64,000 bases of DNA from Candidatus Villigracilis adiacens (GCA_016703605.1 JADJBU010000022.1:558001-622000); one strand, 5' to 3'; positions 41,266-50,333 are shown, counted from the first letter of the stretch. Numbers and translations: made by a program. Notes: generated by a model not told the origin, from the letters alone.

Positions 41266-42472
41266 GTTCTGCTCTCTTTTTATCCTTGGGGGTCTGCGCC
41301 GCGCCCATGGATTCCAATATCTGGGCTGTCCGCGCCATAACGATATTCCACAAATTCTTGGCGGTTGTCGCTTTATCATGTTTGCCGTTAGGGTCTATCT
41401 CCTGTAACGCTTGGGCAATGCTCCGCAGTAGGACTGCCTGAGCTTCCGCGCGTCCTCGTTCGCGGCTGGATATTTTCTCCGCCTCGCCCTGCGCCTGCAT
41501 AATCTTTTCCACCCCCGATTGTTTCGCCAGCCACACTTCCAGCCTTTGTTTTTCTATCGCATCCAATTCCGGCGCTACATTGCCGATATTGATCCATAAC
41601 AGCCGAGCGCCTGCCGCTTTTATCTTGTCTTGGTTTTTTGGCAGATCAAATTTCCCGCGCAAGTCAAACATGGGGTGAGTATCAAACAACGCAGGAGAGA
41701 GAAGTGTATCCATATCGTGGGCGGAGATGTGTTCCACAATGATTCCCTTGATAGCGCCTTCCACCGCACCCGTCCACGAACCGACTACGCCGTCCACGCC
41801 TACATCCCTATTGTACACAAGATCGTGAACGGATTTTCTCGAAAAGGGATAGGGGTTCTGAATGGTTCTCATGCCGGTTGCCTGGCTAGAAGGGTTAATA
41901 GAAAACCGAAATTCGACATTGGTTACTTTGACATCGATGCCATCACGCGTGGAGACCGTGATTTTATCGATCTTGCCCGAATACTCCTCGAGTGTGATCA
42001 CGTCTTTTATCATCTCTCCGCGTTTGATTTTGTGCTCGCCCGCGCCGAGAATGCGCGCAGGAGCGAGCAGAGTCTCCATGACCACCACATTTCCCGGCTC
42101 GACGGTCAAAATCCCGGGTCCGCCGATTCGATCCAGAATATTAACTTCCCCAGGGCTGAGGTCTCTTCTCCCGCCGACAATTTTCAATGATGGGAATCCA
42201 AAACCAAACAAAGCACTCCATAAATGCTGTATGGCTTTGCCAAACGCGTGAACTTCGTAAATATTCTCCAAATATATGACTGCTCTAGTCAGGATGCCTC
42301 CGAAAATGCCGATGAAAATAAAAACAAACCCAGCAATTTGCCATATGTCGTTAGCTAAAAACCAACCAATTAATGAAACAATAAAGAGAGAAGCCAAAAA
42401 AATAACCAAACGCCAAAGCCCCGCTTTTTCTGATAAGAACCAGTTCGTCATCTCTTTAAAAATTTTATTCAT
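41258..42472 (-). CDS. Membrane-anchored SPFH/band-7-like protein B
   Basis: A 404-residue protein. Two N-terminal membrane helices (about 20-40 and 46-65: FLASLFIVSLIGWFLANDIW, IAGFVFIFIGIFGGILTRAV) precede an SPFH-like beta domain with GGPGILTVEPGNVVVMETLL, then KITVSTRDGIDVKVTNVEFR. A charged coiled-coil tail (EIDAIEKQRLEVW-like, RGRAEAQAVLLRSIAQAL) follows. SPFH proteins build ring or cage scaffolds on membranes. The ATG at 42472 is used because it overlaps the upstream stop by 8 bases; a longer frame to 42565 would overlap by about 100 bases. Confidence 0.8.
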   Translation of the reverse strand: MNKIFKEMTNWFLSEKAGLWRLVIFLASLFIVSLIGWFLANDIWQIAGFVFIFIGIFGGILTRAVIYLENIYEVHAFGKAIQHLWSALFGFGFPSLKIVGGRRDLSPGEVNILDRIGGPGILTVEPGNVVVMETLLAPARILGAGEHKIKRGEMIKDVITLEEYSGKIDKITVSTRDGIDVKVTNVEFRFSINPSSQATGMRTIQNPYPFSRKSVHDLVYNRDVGVDGVVGSWTGAVEGAIKGIIVEHISAHDMDTLLSPALFDTHPMFDLRGKFDLPKNQDKIKAAGARLLWINIGNVAPELDAIEKQRLEVWLAKQSGVEKIMQAQGEAEKISSRERGRAEAQAVLLRSIAQALQEIDPNGKHDKATTAKNLWNIVMARTAQILESMGAAQTPKDKKRAEHG

Positions 42473-44264
42473 GATGGTCGTCCATTTTCCCGGGGTTGTT
42501 GCCTTCTTTACCCGAATCATTCCTACCTGAATCATCTCTGTCGGCTTGCAGGTCTTTTCGATCAATCAGAAGCCACCTGTGCAAGCTATCGAGCATGTCA
42601 ACAACTTCGCGCGAGGTCATGTCATTATCAGTTCCGTGGTGCGCAGCCGCAGTTTCCAATGCCTGGAAAACACGCAAAGCAAGCGCTTCATCTGTATGCG
42701 AACTTTGAAAGATACTCGATAATAGGTAGGTCATCTCTTGTTGGATCTGTGCACGGTTGCGGTTTTGGATGCGAACTGACTCAAGCTCGTGTTCGGCATT
42801 GATAAAGCTGACTTCTTTATTCCATTTCGCCTTCCAGTTTTCGACGATGCGGTTCTTGATGTCTTTATTCGACGGTTGAATATTAGTAAAACCGGCGGAT
42901 TTGATCGTCACGCCCAAACTTCGCAGGGAATTGAAATTATGGTGAGTTAAGGAAATCGGAGGATACCTGAGTACTTCCTGAGAGGGAAGTACATCGCCCG
43001 GCTGAAACGGGACGCCATCCCTGCGCACACAATACTGAAATAAAACTATACCCTTTAATTTCATTTTTCTGGTGAACGTATCTTTTAGTTTTGTCAAGAC
43101 ATGAATGATTTGCCGTGCTGTATCCTGAGTGTCATTTTTATTTCCTCCCGAGCTCATATAAAGGTCGTCGTATGGAATTGCTAGGAGTTCGTTGCGGAAC
43201 AAGTCTGCGGCGGTCTCAAGCGGAGACTCGTGCCAAGGAATGATTTTGCCTGTGGCGATGGAACGCGCTTTCGATGAAGCCGCATTAAAAACACGATCCT
43301 TGTAAAACTTATATGGCGTATCCAGGGCGGACAGGCTAGTCTCTGGAGCGGCGTAGGATCCTGTCACATTCCTGGCATAGGCTTCTAATATCGGGATATC
43401 GTGCGGGTCAAGTTCATGAACCTCGCGCAACGTCAGAGTCTCACTGACGGAATCTTCATCAAAAATCAGCCAGCTCCATTCCATGCCGCCAGACACGCCA
43501 ACATAGCCGACGCAGATCGTTTCAGGATCACCACTCAAGCTGAAGGTGACTGAAACCTGGGCGGTGATTTGAATACCATTGCGAGTATATGCCGCAACTT
43601 CCATTCTGCGAGATTGAGGTCGCAGATCGATGGCGCCCGATATTTTTTGTCCTGCATCAAGAAATGCCACTCCCGGTCCTTTGACATCCACAAACTGAGT
43701 TTGTTTCTTTTTCTTCCACAATTTCTCGATGAAACTGCGCCGATACCCCTCCTCGTCCATACCTTCATCCACGATATTCCATGCTTCCGTATCTTTTTGC
43801 TGAGACAAGGACACCGCGCTGCTCAGGTCGACAAGAACAACGCCTCCATCTGCATCCTCCGTCTCGCCAGGACTCTCAATAATTTTCCCTTCTTTAATAA
43901 AAACAGCCAACGCCTGTTTTCCTTTGATAAACGAATTAAAACTGTTTCTCGCTTTCCAGCGTTCCTCCCAACGGGAAACAGGCAGGACAAATTGAGCTAT
44001 GATAAAAATCGAGATAAAGCGGGTGATGACCGCCAGTGTGACCATATACCCAAACAGGGTCAATGCCTGTAACGAATATGGAAAGTATCCCAGGAAGACC
44101 TTGTCTTCGAATGCGCCTTGAGAGGGATCCGCAAATGCGAGTATGCCCAATGTATAAAGCGCGGAAACGGCCGTTTTTCCGCTAAAAAATGCGATGACAA
44201 GGAAGCTCACGATCCGATAGCCCGAATCTTGAGCAGGCGTGAAAAACTTCTTCCACCGATTCAT
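42465..44264 (-). CDS. Membrane-anchored SPFH-like protein A (large)
   Basis: A 599-residue protein with at least two membrane helices in residues 15-100 (YRIVSFLVIAFFSGKTAVSA, ALTLFGYMVTLAVITRFISI). It then has the block shared by the four paralogues: QFVLPVSRWEERWKARN, a short acidic insert, VDVKGPGVAFLDAGQKISGA, DLRPQSR and YTRNGIQITAQVSVTFSLSG. The C-terminus is coiled-coil (SFINAEHELESVRIQNRNRA) and ends in a hydrophilic tail. Its start overlaps the KAP stop by 4 bases (ATGA). It probably co-assembles with SPFH-B and the two divergent paralogues. Confidence 0.75.
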   Translation of the reverse strand: MNRWKKFFTPAQDSGYRIVSFLVIAFFSGKTAVSALYTLGILAFADPSQGAFEDKVFLGYFPYSLQALTLFGYMVTLAVITRFISIFIIAQFVLPVSRWEERWKARNSFNSFIKGKQALAVFIKEGKIIESPGETEDADGGVVLVDLSSAVSLSQQKDTEAWNIVDEGMDEEGYRRSFIEKLWKKKKQTQFVDVKGPGVAFLDAGQKISGAIDLRPQSRRMEVAAYTRNGIQITAQVSVTFSLSGDPETICVGYVGVSGGMEWSWLIFDEDSVSETLTLREVHELDPHDIPILEAYARNVTGSYAAPETSLSALDTPYKFYKDRVFNAASSKARSIATGKIIPWHESPLETAADLFRNELLAIPYDDLYMSSGGNKNDTQDTARQIIHVLTKLKDTFTRKMKLKGIVLFQYCVRRDGVPFQPGDVLPSQEVLRYPPISLTHHNFNSLRSLGVTIKSAGFTNIQPSNKDIKNRIVENWKAKWNKEVSFINAEHELESVRIQNRNRAQIQQEMTYLLSSIFQSSHTDEALALRVFQALETAAAHHGTDNDMTSREVVDMLDSLHRWLLIDRKDLQADRDDSGRNDSGKEGNNPGKMDDHHE

Positions 44265-45568
44265 GGCAACCCCTCATCACGCAGCCCCTGGATACCATTC
44301 AAAATTTCTCGCATGTATTTTTCAGTCGAATCCGATTTGACACCCGAAAATACCGTGCGGATAAAATACATCAGTTCGCTATCTTTTAGAAATGCCTCGC
44401 GTAAAGGTATATTCTTTTTCGATGAATTAACGGTCTGGATGTCTTCCAGGAAAAAATTATCCAATATCCGGCGGATATGTTCCTCAGACGCGGAAGACAA
44501 CCGTTGGTAAAAGTCGGGCCAGGTATGGTAAAGCAGGCAAAGCGACATAACCGTTTCAGGCGGCACGCCAATCGCCGCAAATCTGCCCTTGTAAAAATCG
44601 GCAAACTTCCTTGCGCTCTTGATCAAACGCCTTGGGACAAGAACTTTTGGTATCTGGGGTATTTTGTCAATTTCGAACTGGATCTGGCTTTTGCCAATTG
44701 CATACCGCAACAAAGCCTCAATGGTCTTGCGATCCGTCGCGGGTGATAGCGACAGGTGATATTGCTCCGGAATGATCTTGTCGAGATAGCTGTATCCGTC
44801 CACGCCGGTATCCTGGTATTTTTTATTGATGTATCCTGCCACCACGTCCGAATCCACCGCAAAAAGCCAGGTGCAGTTGGGGGCATTAAAGAAGACTTTT
44901 ACTGACTCAAGCAGTCGCACCACGTTTTCCGGCGAGCAACGGTCAAGATTGTCCACACAGATCAAGATACGCCTGCCTCCCTGGGTCTGAACTGCGCATT
45001 CGACAAGTTTTTTGAATGCCTGTTCGGTTTGCTCGATCTCATCCGCCTGGCGTTCCCATTGTTCAAGGATGGCTTTATAAGACTGATCGTCCCTGGAGGA
45101 CAATTTGTCGTAAACGTCCCCAATCTGACTCGGTCCCACCTTAAAGGGGCTTAACAAACCGTCGGCAATTGCGATGCCCGCTGCTGCCACTGCGCGTTTG
45201 GCAATAAGTTTCCAAACGTCTGGAAGGTCCCCGTCGCCTGTCAATTTTTTGAGATGAACAATAATGGGAATCAACAATCCATCGCCCGACTCGTATTTCC
45301 AGGCATCGATATCGGCAATGCAAAAACCCCGCCCAGCAAGTTCCGCGTTATACCGTTTCAGCATGTTCTTCAAACTTGTTTTGCCGGTTCCCCATCCGCC
45401 GTAAACCCCCACCACGTTCGGGCAATCCGCCTCGCTCAACCGTTTTAGAATATTCTGTGCCAGGTGGCGACGCCCAAGGACATCTCGGGTCTCGATTTCT
45501 TCGATTGATTCGCCAATTGGATCATGAATACTATATTTCCCTGAATTGACCTGATCTTGATTCGCCAT
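44261..45568 (-). CDS. KAP-family P-loop NTPase
   Basis: A 435-residue NTPase. Walker A is GVYGGWGTGKTSLKNML (GGWGTGKTS at 57-65), Walker B with KAP-style acidic residues is ILICVDNLDRC (201-211), and TWLFAVDSDVVAGYI plus YLDKIIPEQYHLSL follow, as in Kidins220/ARMS and PifA relatives. Unlike many KAP proteins, no convincing transmembrane pair lies between Walker A and B. PifA excludes phage T7, and KAP NTPases recur in defence contexts. GGAGG precedes the ATG, and a consensus promoter is upstream. It heads the operon with SPFH-A, SPFH-B, the S24 fusion and PHP. Confidence 0.9.
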   Translation of the reverse strand: MANQDQVNSGKYSIHDPIGESIEEIETRDVLGRRHLAQNILKRLSEADCPNVVGVYGGWGTGKTSLKNMLKRYNAELAGRGFCIADIDAWKYESGDGLLIPIIVHLKKLTGDGDLPDVWKLIAKRAVAAAGIAIADGLLSPFKVGPSQIGDVYDKLSSRDDQSYKAILEQWERQADEIEQTEQAFKKLVECAVQTQGGRRILICVDNLDRCSPENVVRLLESVKVFFNAPNCTWLFAVDSDVVAGYINKKYQDTGVDGYSYLDKIIPEQYHLSLSPATDRKTIEALLRYAIGKSQIQFEIDKIPQIPKVLVPRRLIKSARKFADFYKGRFAAIGVPPETVMSLCLLYHTWPDFYQRLSSASEEHIRRILDNFFLEDIQTVNSSKKNIPLREAFLKDSELMYFIRTVFSGVKSDSTEKYMREILNGIQGLRDEGLP

Positions 45569-45599
45569 AGAAACCTCCCAATCCCGAATTACAAAATTT

Positions 45600-45627
45600 A
45601 TTATACTTCCATCATGATTGCTGTCAA
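45600..45627 (-). promoter_or_regulatory. Consensus sigma-70 promoter of the KAP operon
   Basis: On the minus strand TTGACA (45627-45622) and TATAAT (45605-45600) are separated by 16 bases, both perfect consensus boxes. The KAP ATG is 31 bases beyond the -10. Such strength would normally need a repressor. Confidence 0.8.
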
Positions 45628-45658
45628 GAAAATGGCGGATAATTAAAGGTTAACCCCG

Positions 45659-45700
45659 ATTTGCGCCGTTGAATAAGAGTGCAACGGCAAACGCGCAAAT
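45659..45700. promoter_or_regulatory. Inverted repeat in the divergent control region
   Basis: ATTTGCG...CGCAAAT (45659-45665 and 45694-45700) encloses CCGTTG...CAACGG (45666-45671 and 45682-45687), a nested dyad midway between the two operons. It could be a regulator site or a terminator for upstream noise. Confidence 0.5.
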
Positions 45701-45748
45701 TTTCCGCCGAGCCGCGAAATTTCCCCTCCACTTTATCCAATTTTGATT

Positions 45749-45754
45749 TAGAAT
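45749..45754 (+). promoter_or_regulatory. Probable -10 box of the rightward SPFH operon
   Basis: TAGAAT lies 10 bases before the ATG at 45765, with TTTATCC further upstream. A start about 7 bases after it would leave almost no 5' leader, and no Shine-Dalgarno is seen, so a leaderless mRNA is possible. Confidence 0.4.
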
Positions 45755-45764
45755 CCTGCGGACA

Positions 45765-47195
45765 ATGAGACAAGTTTTCGACGGCATCGCTTCCTTTCTG
45801 CAAACGCCCTTTGGCGCTCTTTTTATAACGGCTGCCGTTTTTCATGGGATTCTGTTCGGGCTGGGGCTGGATTACACCAATGTCTTCGTGCTTGCCGCGG
45901 CAGGCTTTATCCTGATCGTGGACATTGTCGCCGCGAACTACATCCTCGACCGGCTGGTTTATTTCTTCTCGCAGTTCGTCCTGCCTGTGCAGACCCCCGA
46001 AGACCGGCAGGAGATCCACACCCGGGTCAGCGCCTTCGACGGCAAGCGCGGACCGACCCTCTTCGTCAAGAACGGACGGCTGATTAAGCACGATGGGGAG
46101 ACGAAGAAAAAAGGTCCCGGCGTGATCGTGCTCGACACCGCCAGCGCGGTCGTCTTGCAAACCGAGACGGAGATCATCGGCGCGGCTGGACCCGGCGTCC
46201 GCTTCACCCGCGGCAGGGAATCGATCACCCGCGAAGAAGGCGTGGACTTGCGGGCACAGTGGCAGTTCATCGGTCCGCTGGCAACCGACCAGCCTTTCAT
46301 CAACCCGACCTCGCTCTCGACCCCTTCAAAGGAAGGCGACGCTCAAAGCCGCCGCTACCAGCAAACGGTGGGTCTGACCCGTGATGGGTTTGAAGTCTCC
46401 CCAACCATCAGCATCAAATTCCGCATCAAACAACCGGCGGAAAAAACCGCCTCTGAAAGCGGCGTGACCTCACAGTACGGCTACGACGCGCAGGCGGTCT
46501 TGAATGCGGTCACCCGCGAAGTGATCGAACTTGGGACGGTGGACAACAAACGCATCCGCATGGAATGGCACCGGCTGCCTGCGCACCTGGTGGTAAACCT
46601 GTGGCGCGAGTACGTGCGCAAATTCAAACTGGAAGACCTGTTCAAAGCCGAGGGCATCAGCGGCTTGCAGACCATCGAAGAGATGATCGCCCGGCGGATG
46701 CAGCGCCCCCTGGTGGTGGCGTTGGACGATACCGGGCTCCCCGAGACCAGCGAAGCCCTGCCCAGCCTCGAACACGAACAACTCGAAGCGCGCGGATTGG
46801 AAGTGCTGGCTGTGCGGATTCACAACGTCCTGTTCGAAAAAAGCATTGAGGAACAGATCGTCAAAAATTGGAGCGCCGAATGGATGAAGATCGCGCGGCG
46901 CGAAGAAGACCTGCTGAACGAGCGCGAGAAATTGATCGAGACCGCCGCGCACAATGAAGCCGTCAAGAACTTTGCGCGTCTTGCGGCTCAGAAATTTACA
47001 AACCCCATCGCCCCGACGCAGGATATCTTCGCCACCCTGCAAAACCTGATCGAACCTGTGCGCGAGACGATCCTGATCGAAAGCCGCGCCAACAACCAGA
47101 TGGAAGCGGAGATCAAAAGACTGGATGAAATCTGGAAGTGGCTGCTCGTCAGCAAACTGGACACCGCCATGCACCGCGATGAGGACAAGCAATGA
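45765..47195 (+). CDS. Membrane-anchored SPFH-like protein C
   Basis: A 476-residue protein. Two N-terminal helices (ALFITAAVFHGILFGLGLDY; VFVLAAAGFILIVDIVAANY) lead into the shared block: QFVLPVQTPEDRQEIHTRVS, PTLFVKNGRLIKHDGETKKK, GPGVIVLDTASAVVLQTETE, GPGVRFTRGRESI, then the DLRAQ stretch and LTRDGFEVSPTISIKFRIK. A helical tail ends KLDTAMHRDEDKQ. It overlaps the next gene by 4 bases (ATGA). The paralogues on the other strand have the same order, so a hetero-oligomeric SPFH assembly is likely. Confidence 0.78.
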   Translation: MRQVFDGIASFLQTPFGALFITAAVFHGILFGLGLDYTNVFVLAAAGFILIVDIVAANYILDRLVYFFSQFVLPVQTPEDRQEIHTRVSAFDGKRGPTLFVKNGRLIKHDGETKKKGPGVIVLDTASAVVLQTETEIIGAAGPGVRFTRGRESITREEGVDLRAQWQFIGPLATDQPFINPTSLSTPSKEGDAQSRRYQQTVGLTRDGFEVSPTISIKFRIKQPAEKTASESGVTSQYGYDAQAVLNAVTREVIELGTVDNKRIRMEWHRLPAHLVVNLWREYVRKFKLEDLFKAEGISGLQTIEEMIARRMQRPLVVALDDTGLPETSEALPSLEHEQLEARGLEVLAVRIHNVLFEKSIEEQIVKNWSAEWMKIARREEDLLNEREKLIETAAHNEAVKNFARLAAQKFTNPIAPTQDIFATLQNLIEPVRETILIESRANNQMEAEIKRLDEIWKWLLVSKLDTAMHRDEDKQ

Positions 47196-48799
47196 AGCGC
47201 GTCCGCATCCAACGCGACCAGGTCTTTCCGCGCCTCTTCGGGCTGGGCGAAGACAGCGTGGACTACCGCAACCGAATGCGCTCCTACGCCGGGTTCGCCG
47301 CCTGGGCGGTACTGAGCGGGTTGACCCTGGCGGCATTCATCTTCCTTGCGGCAACTGATATTCAACGCCTTGCCGTCGCAGGGTTGAGTTTTTTCAAATA
47401 CCTGCCGCTCTTCGCCGTCATCTACGCCCTCGCGCGGACAAAAGCCGCCCATTACCTGGCGGATGTCTTCGAACTGGACGACGAATCCGTCGCCTACAAT
47501 TTCATCGAAGATGTGGCCTTCGGGCAGGGACACGAACTGATCACCATTCACGAAGGAAAGATTTCAGAAGAAGACGAACGCTCACCGCTCATCCTCATCG
47601 GCGGACCCGGGTTTGTGCAGGTCAACCTCGACAGCGTGGCATTACTCGAACGGGTGGACGGAATCCCCGAGATCATCGAACCGCGCGCCAAACCCTGGAA
47701 GCTGGGGCGCTTCGAACGCATCCGCGAGATCGGCAAATACGACGAGGTCGGCAAACGCGAATACGCCATCATCAACTTAAGAGACCAGTTCGTGCGCGGG
47801 CTGGCCGTCAAGTCGCGCACCAAGGACGGCATCCCCATCGAAGCGCAGGATGTCAAGGTCATGTTCAGCATCCGGCGCAAACCGAAGGAAACCGCGCCGG
47901 AAAACGACCCGTATCATTACGACGAAAAAGCCGTCTACTCCCTCGTCTACAACCAGGTCATCATCACCCCGCCGCCGGCGAAAGTTTCGGGCATATCCTT
48001 CCCATGGGATACGACCGTCCTGCCGCTCGTCACCGGCGAACTGGAAAACATCATCACCAGCCGCAACCTGAGCGAAATCCTCGCCAGCATCAGCCGCCGC
48101 GAACTCGACGACCTGAGCCTGAACGAAGCCACCAACAAACAGATGCGCATCGAAATGACCAGCGAGCAGACCGTCGCCAGCCAGCCGGGCGCATCCCGCG
48201 CGCCAAACTTCCTGACGCGCTCGAAGATCACCGCCCACTTCTTCAGCGACGAATTCAAAGCCAAAGCCGAAGCCCTCGGAGTCGCCATTCACTGGATCGA
48301 CATCGGCACATGGTCGCTGCCCAACGAAATCATCCTCGACGAACTCAAAGCCGCCTGGAAATTAATGGGCGATAACACCCGCCGCCGCGCCGGGGTGGAC
48401 CGGTCTGCCAAACAGCACGAGATGAAGGAATTGATGGAGCTCGTCAACAACGTCATCGTCTCCAACTACAGCCGCTCGAGCGGTTCCTCCGGCAGCCGCA
48501 AATTCTCCGAAAAAGATTACATCGAACTCGCCAAACTCATGGACGACAACCCCGAGATCGCCTTCAGCCCCCTCATGCAGCAGCGTTATACGCAAAACGT
48601 CTCGAGCAAACGCGACGCCCAATCCATCGCCAACGACATCCTCAAAGCCTTCCGCAAGGAACTCATCGCCGCCCGCGAACTGATCGAAAAGGAAAACCGC
48701 TCCTCCATAGACAAACAGGCAGAGATCGCCCGGGTGGACAAAGCCCTGCGCGATATCGACCATCACGTCTTCCACTACATCAAGCGACCCTCACCATGA
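47192..48799 (+). CDS. Membrane-anchored SPFH-like protein D
   Basis: A 535-residue paralogue of protein C. It has N-terminal helices (GFAAWAVLSGLTLAAFIFLA; SFFKYLPLFAVIYALARTKA), then ITIHEGKISEEDERSPLILI, GGPGFVQVNLDSVALLERVD, and GLAVKSRTKDGIPIEAQDVK followed by VMFSIRR. The C-terminal third is helical (KFSEKDYIELAKLMDDNPEI and AFRKELIAARELIEKENRSS). The last codons overlap psuG by 4 bases. No enzymatic motif is seen, and the role is inferred to be structural. Confidence 0.78.
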   Translation: MKRVRIQRDQVFPRLFGLGEDSVDYRNRMRSYAGFAAWAVLSGLTLAAFIFLAATDIQRLAVAGLSFFKYLPLFAVIYALARTKAAHYLADVFELDDESVAYNFIEDVAFGQGHELITIHEGKISEEDERSPLILIGGPGFVQVNLDSVALLERVDGIPEIIEPRAKPWKLGRFERIREIGKYDEVGKREYAIINLRDQFVRGLAVKSRTKDGIPIEAQDVKVMFSIRRKPKETAPENDPYHYDEKAVYSLVYNQVIITPPPAKVSGISFPWDTTVLPLVTGELENIITSRNLSEILASISRRELDDLSLNEATNKQMRIEMTSEQTVASQPGASRAPNFLTRSKITAHFFSDEFKAKAEALGVAIHWIDIGTWSLPNEIILDELKAAWKLMGDNTRRRAGVDRSAKQHEMKELMELVNNVIVSNYSRSSGSSGSRKFSEKDYIELAKLMDDNPEIAFSPLMQQRYTQNVSSKRDAQSIANDILKAFRKELIAARELIEKENRSSIDKQAEIARVDKALRDIDHHVFHYIKRPSP

Positions 48800-49722
48800 A
48801 ACATCCCCACTTCCAACTCTCCGCCGAAATTGCGCGCGCGCTTAAAATGGGTTCGCCCATCGTTGCGCTCGAATCCACCGTCATCACCCACGGGCTGCCC
48901 CAGCCGCAAAACCTCAACCTTGCGCGGGATATGGAAAAGCAGGTCCGCAACGCGGATTCGATTCCCGCCACCGTTGCCTTATTGGACGGAAAGATCCGCC
49001 TCGGTCTCTCAGACGAGGAACTGGTCCGGCTTTCTGAATCAGAATCCACGCTCAAAGTGAGTCACCGCGACTTCGCCACCGCCATCGTCAAAAAAGTAAA
49101 CGGCGGCACCACCGTCGCCGGGACGATGCTCGCCGCGCACATGAGCGGCATCAAAGTCTTCGCCACTGGCGGAATCGGCGGCGTACACAAAGAATCTCCC
49201 TTCGATATTTCCACCGACCTGAAAGCATTAGCCGAAACCCCCATGATCGTGGTCTGCGCCGGGGCGAAAGCGATTTTGGATTTGCCCGCCACGCTCGAAT
49301 ATCTCGAAACAATGGGCGTCCCCGTCGTCGGCTGCCAGACCGATGAATTCCCCGCCTTCTACTCCCGCGAAAGCGGACTCAACGTCAGCGCCCGGCTGGA
49401 TTCTCCAAAAGAGATCGCCGAGTTTGCCAAAGCGCATTGGAGCCTCGGTCTGCGCAGCGCCATCCTCGTGACAAACCCGGTTCCAGAAACTGATTCCATC
49501 CCCGCGTCCGAGATGGAACCGTTTATTTCCAAAGCGTCGAATGAAGCGCAGGAGAAGGGAATCCACGGGCAGGCGTTGACTCCGTTTTTATTGAGTCGCA
49601 TCAGCGAATTGACCAAGGGCAGGTCGCTCAAAGCCAACCTTGCTTTATTGCTGAACAATGCCCGCCTCGCCGGTGAGATCGCGAAGGAAATGGTTGTAAG
49701 GAATAAGGAGTGGGCGATTTAG
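48796..49722 (+). CDS. psuG: Pseudouridine-5'-phosphate glycosidase
   Basis: A 308-residue enzyme that splits pseudouridine 5'-phosphate into uracil and ribose 5-phosphate (or joins them in reverse). Signature stretches are PIVALESTVITHGLPQPQNL, IPATVALLDGKIRLGLSDEE, VSHRDFATAIVKKVNGGTTV (with the Schiff-base Lys), VFATGGIGGVHKES and TDEFPAFYSRESGL. Length and motifs are complete. It overlaps SPFH-D by 4 bases, so it is probably co-expressed with it; no psuK kinase is adjacent. Confidence 0.95.
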   Translation: MKHPHFQLSAEIARALKMGSPIVALESTVITHGLPQPQNLNLARDMEKQVRNADSIPATVALLDGKIRLGLSDEELVRLSESESTLKVSHRDFATAIVKKVNGGTTVAGTMLAAHMSGIKVFATGGIGGVHKESPFDISTDLKALAETPMIVVCAGAKAILDLPATLEYLETMGVPVVGCQTDEFPAFYSRESGLNVSARLDSPKEIAEFAKAHWSLGLRSAILVTNPVPETDSIPASEMEPFISKASNEAQEKGIHGQALTPFLLSRISELTKGRSLKANLALLLNNARLAGEIAKEMVVRNKEWAI

Positions 49723-49760
49723 GGGTCGGGAATGGGGATAGTAAATTGGGAATTGAGTTG

Positions 49761-49792
49761 CCCCGCGTGGTAAATGATCGCGGGGGCTTTTT
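49761..49792 (+). terminator. Intrinsic terminator after psuG
   Basis: CCCCGCG (49761-49767) pairs with CGCGGGG (49779-49785), followed by GCTTTTTATT. It also lies at the end of the convergent lipoprotein gene. Confidence 0.8.
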
Positions 49793-50333
49793 ATTCACTC
49801 ACACCCGCCAACTTCTCGTCGATCGCTTTTAACACCGCGTCCACACTTTCAAAGGTGACCGGTCCGCCCATTTGCACGCCCAGCGCCGACACGTAAACGC
49901 CGTGCTGTTGAAGGATGAAGCAGTTCGTCAGCATTACATGCTCGATCTCGCGCGTTACGCATTTGTATGCGAACGGGTCGGCAGGTGTGGCGGGGGCAAA
50001 GGTCGCTTCGGCGGGAGTCTGCCATTCAGGCACGAACATATAATCGCTGTATTCTTCAAAGCCCGCCTTTGCCGCCGTTTCATCGGTATATACGATCAAC
50101 TGCTGTTCCAGCGCCGGGTCGGTGGGATCGTTGCCATAGGCAAACGCCACGTTGTACAACTCCCCGCCCCAATCCGTTGCGGTGGACTGCTTGAAAATGA
50201 TCCACTCCCGCGGAATATCCGCCTCCCCCACCATCAACGCGCGCATCTCCGGCGGCACGCTGGCGGAACAGCCCGTCAGTAATATGCCCAGCAACATAAA
50301 CAAAATAATTTTTGTAACTGCCCAGCCTGTCAT
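49791..50333 (-). CDS. Small lipoprotein whose start lies in a MITE-like repeat
   Basis: A 180-residue predicted lipoprotein: MTGWAVTKIILFMLLGILLT ends at a lipobox cysteine (LLTGC) and a soluble domain follows (REWIIFKQSTATDWGGELYN). The frame is open to 50480, but the region beyond 50333 is repeat DNA, so the ATG at 50333 is preferred. The first six or seven codons (MTGWAVT) are themselves the end of the 133-bp element at 50314-50446. The second copy of that element has TGA where this one has TGG. No Shine-Dalgarno is visible. Function not recognised. Confidence 0.7.
   Translation of the reverse strand: MTGWAVTKIILFMLLGILLTGCSASVPPEMRALMVGEADIPREWIIFKQSTATDWGGELYNVAFAYGNDPTDPALEQQLIVYTDETAAKAGFEEYSDYMFVPEWQTPAEATFAPATPADPFAYKCVTREIEHVMLTNCFILQQHGVYVSALGVQMGGPVTFESVDAVLKAIDEKLAGVSE

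Noticed and set aside
41258..48799. Plain flotillin/HflKC quality-control genes
   Set aside because: Four paralogues with a KAP NTPase, S24 fusion and PHP enzyme are not the HflKC-FtsH or NfeD-flotillin arrangement.
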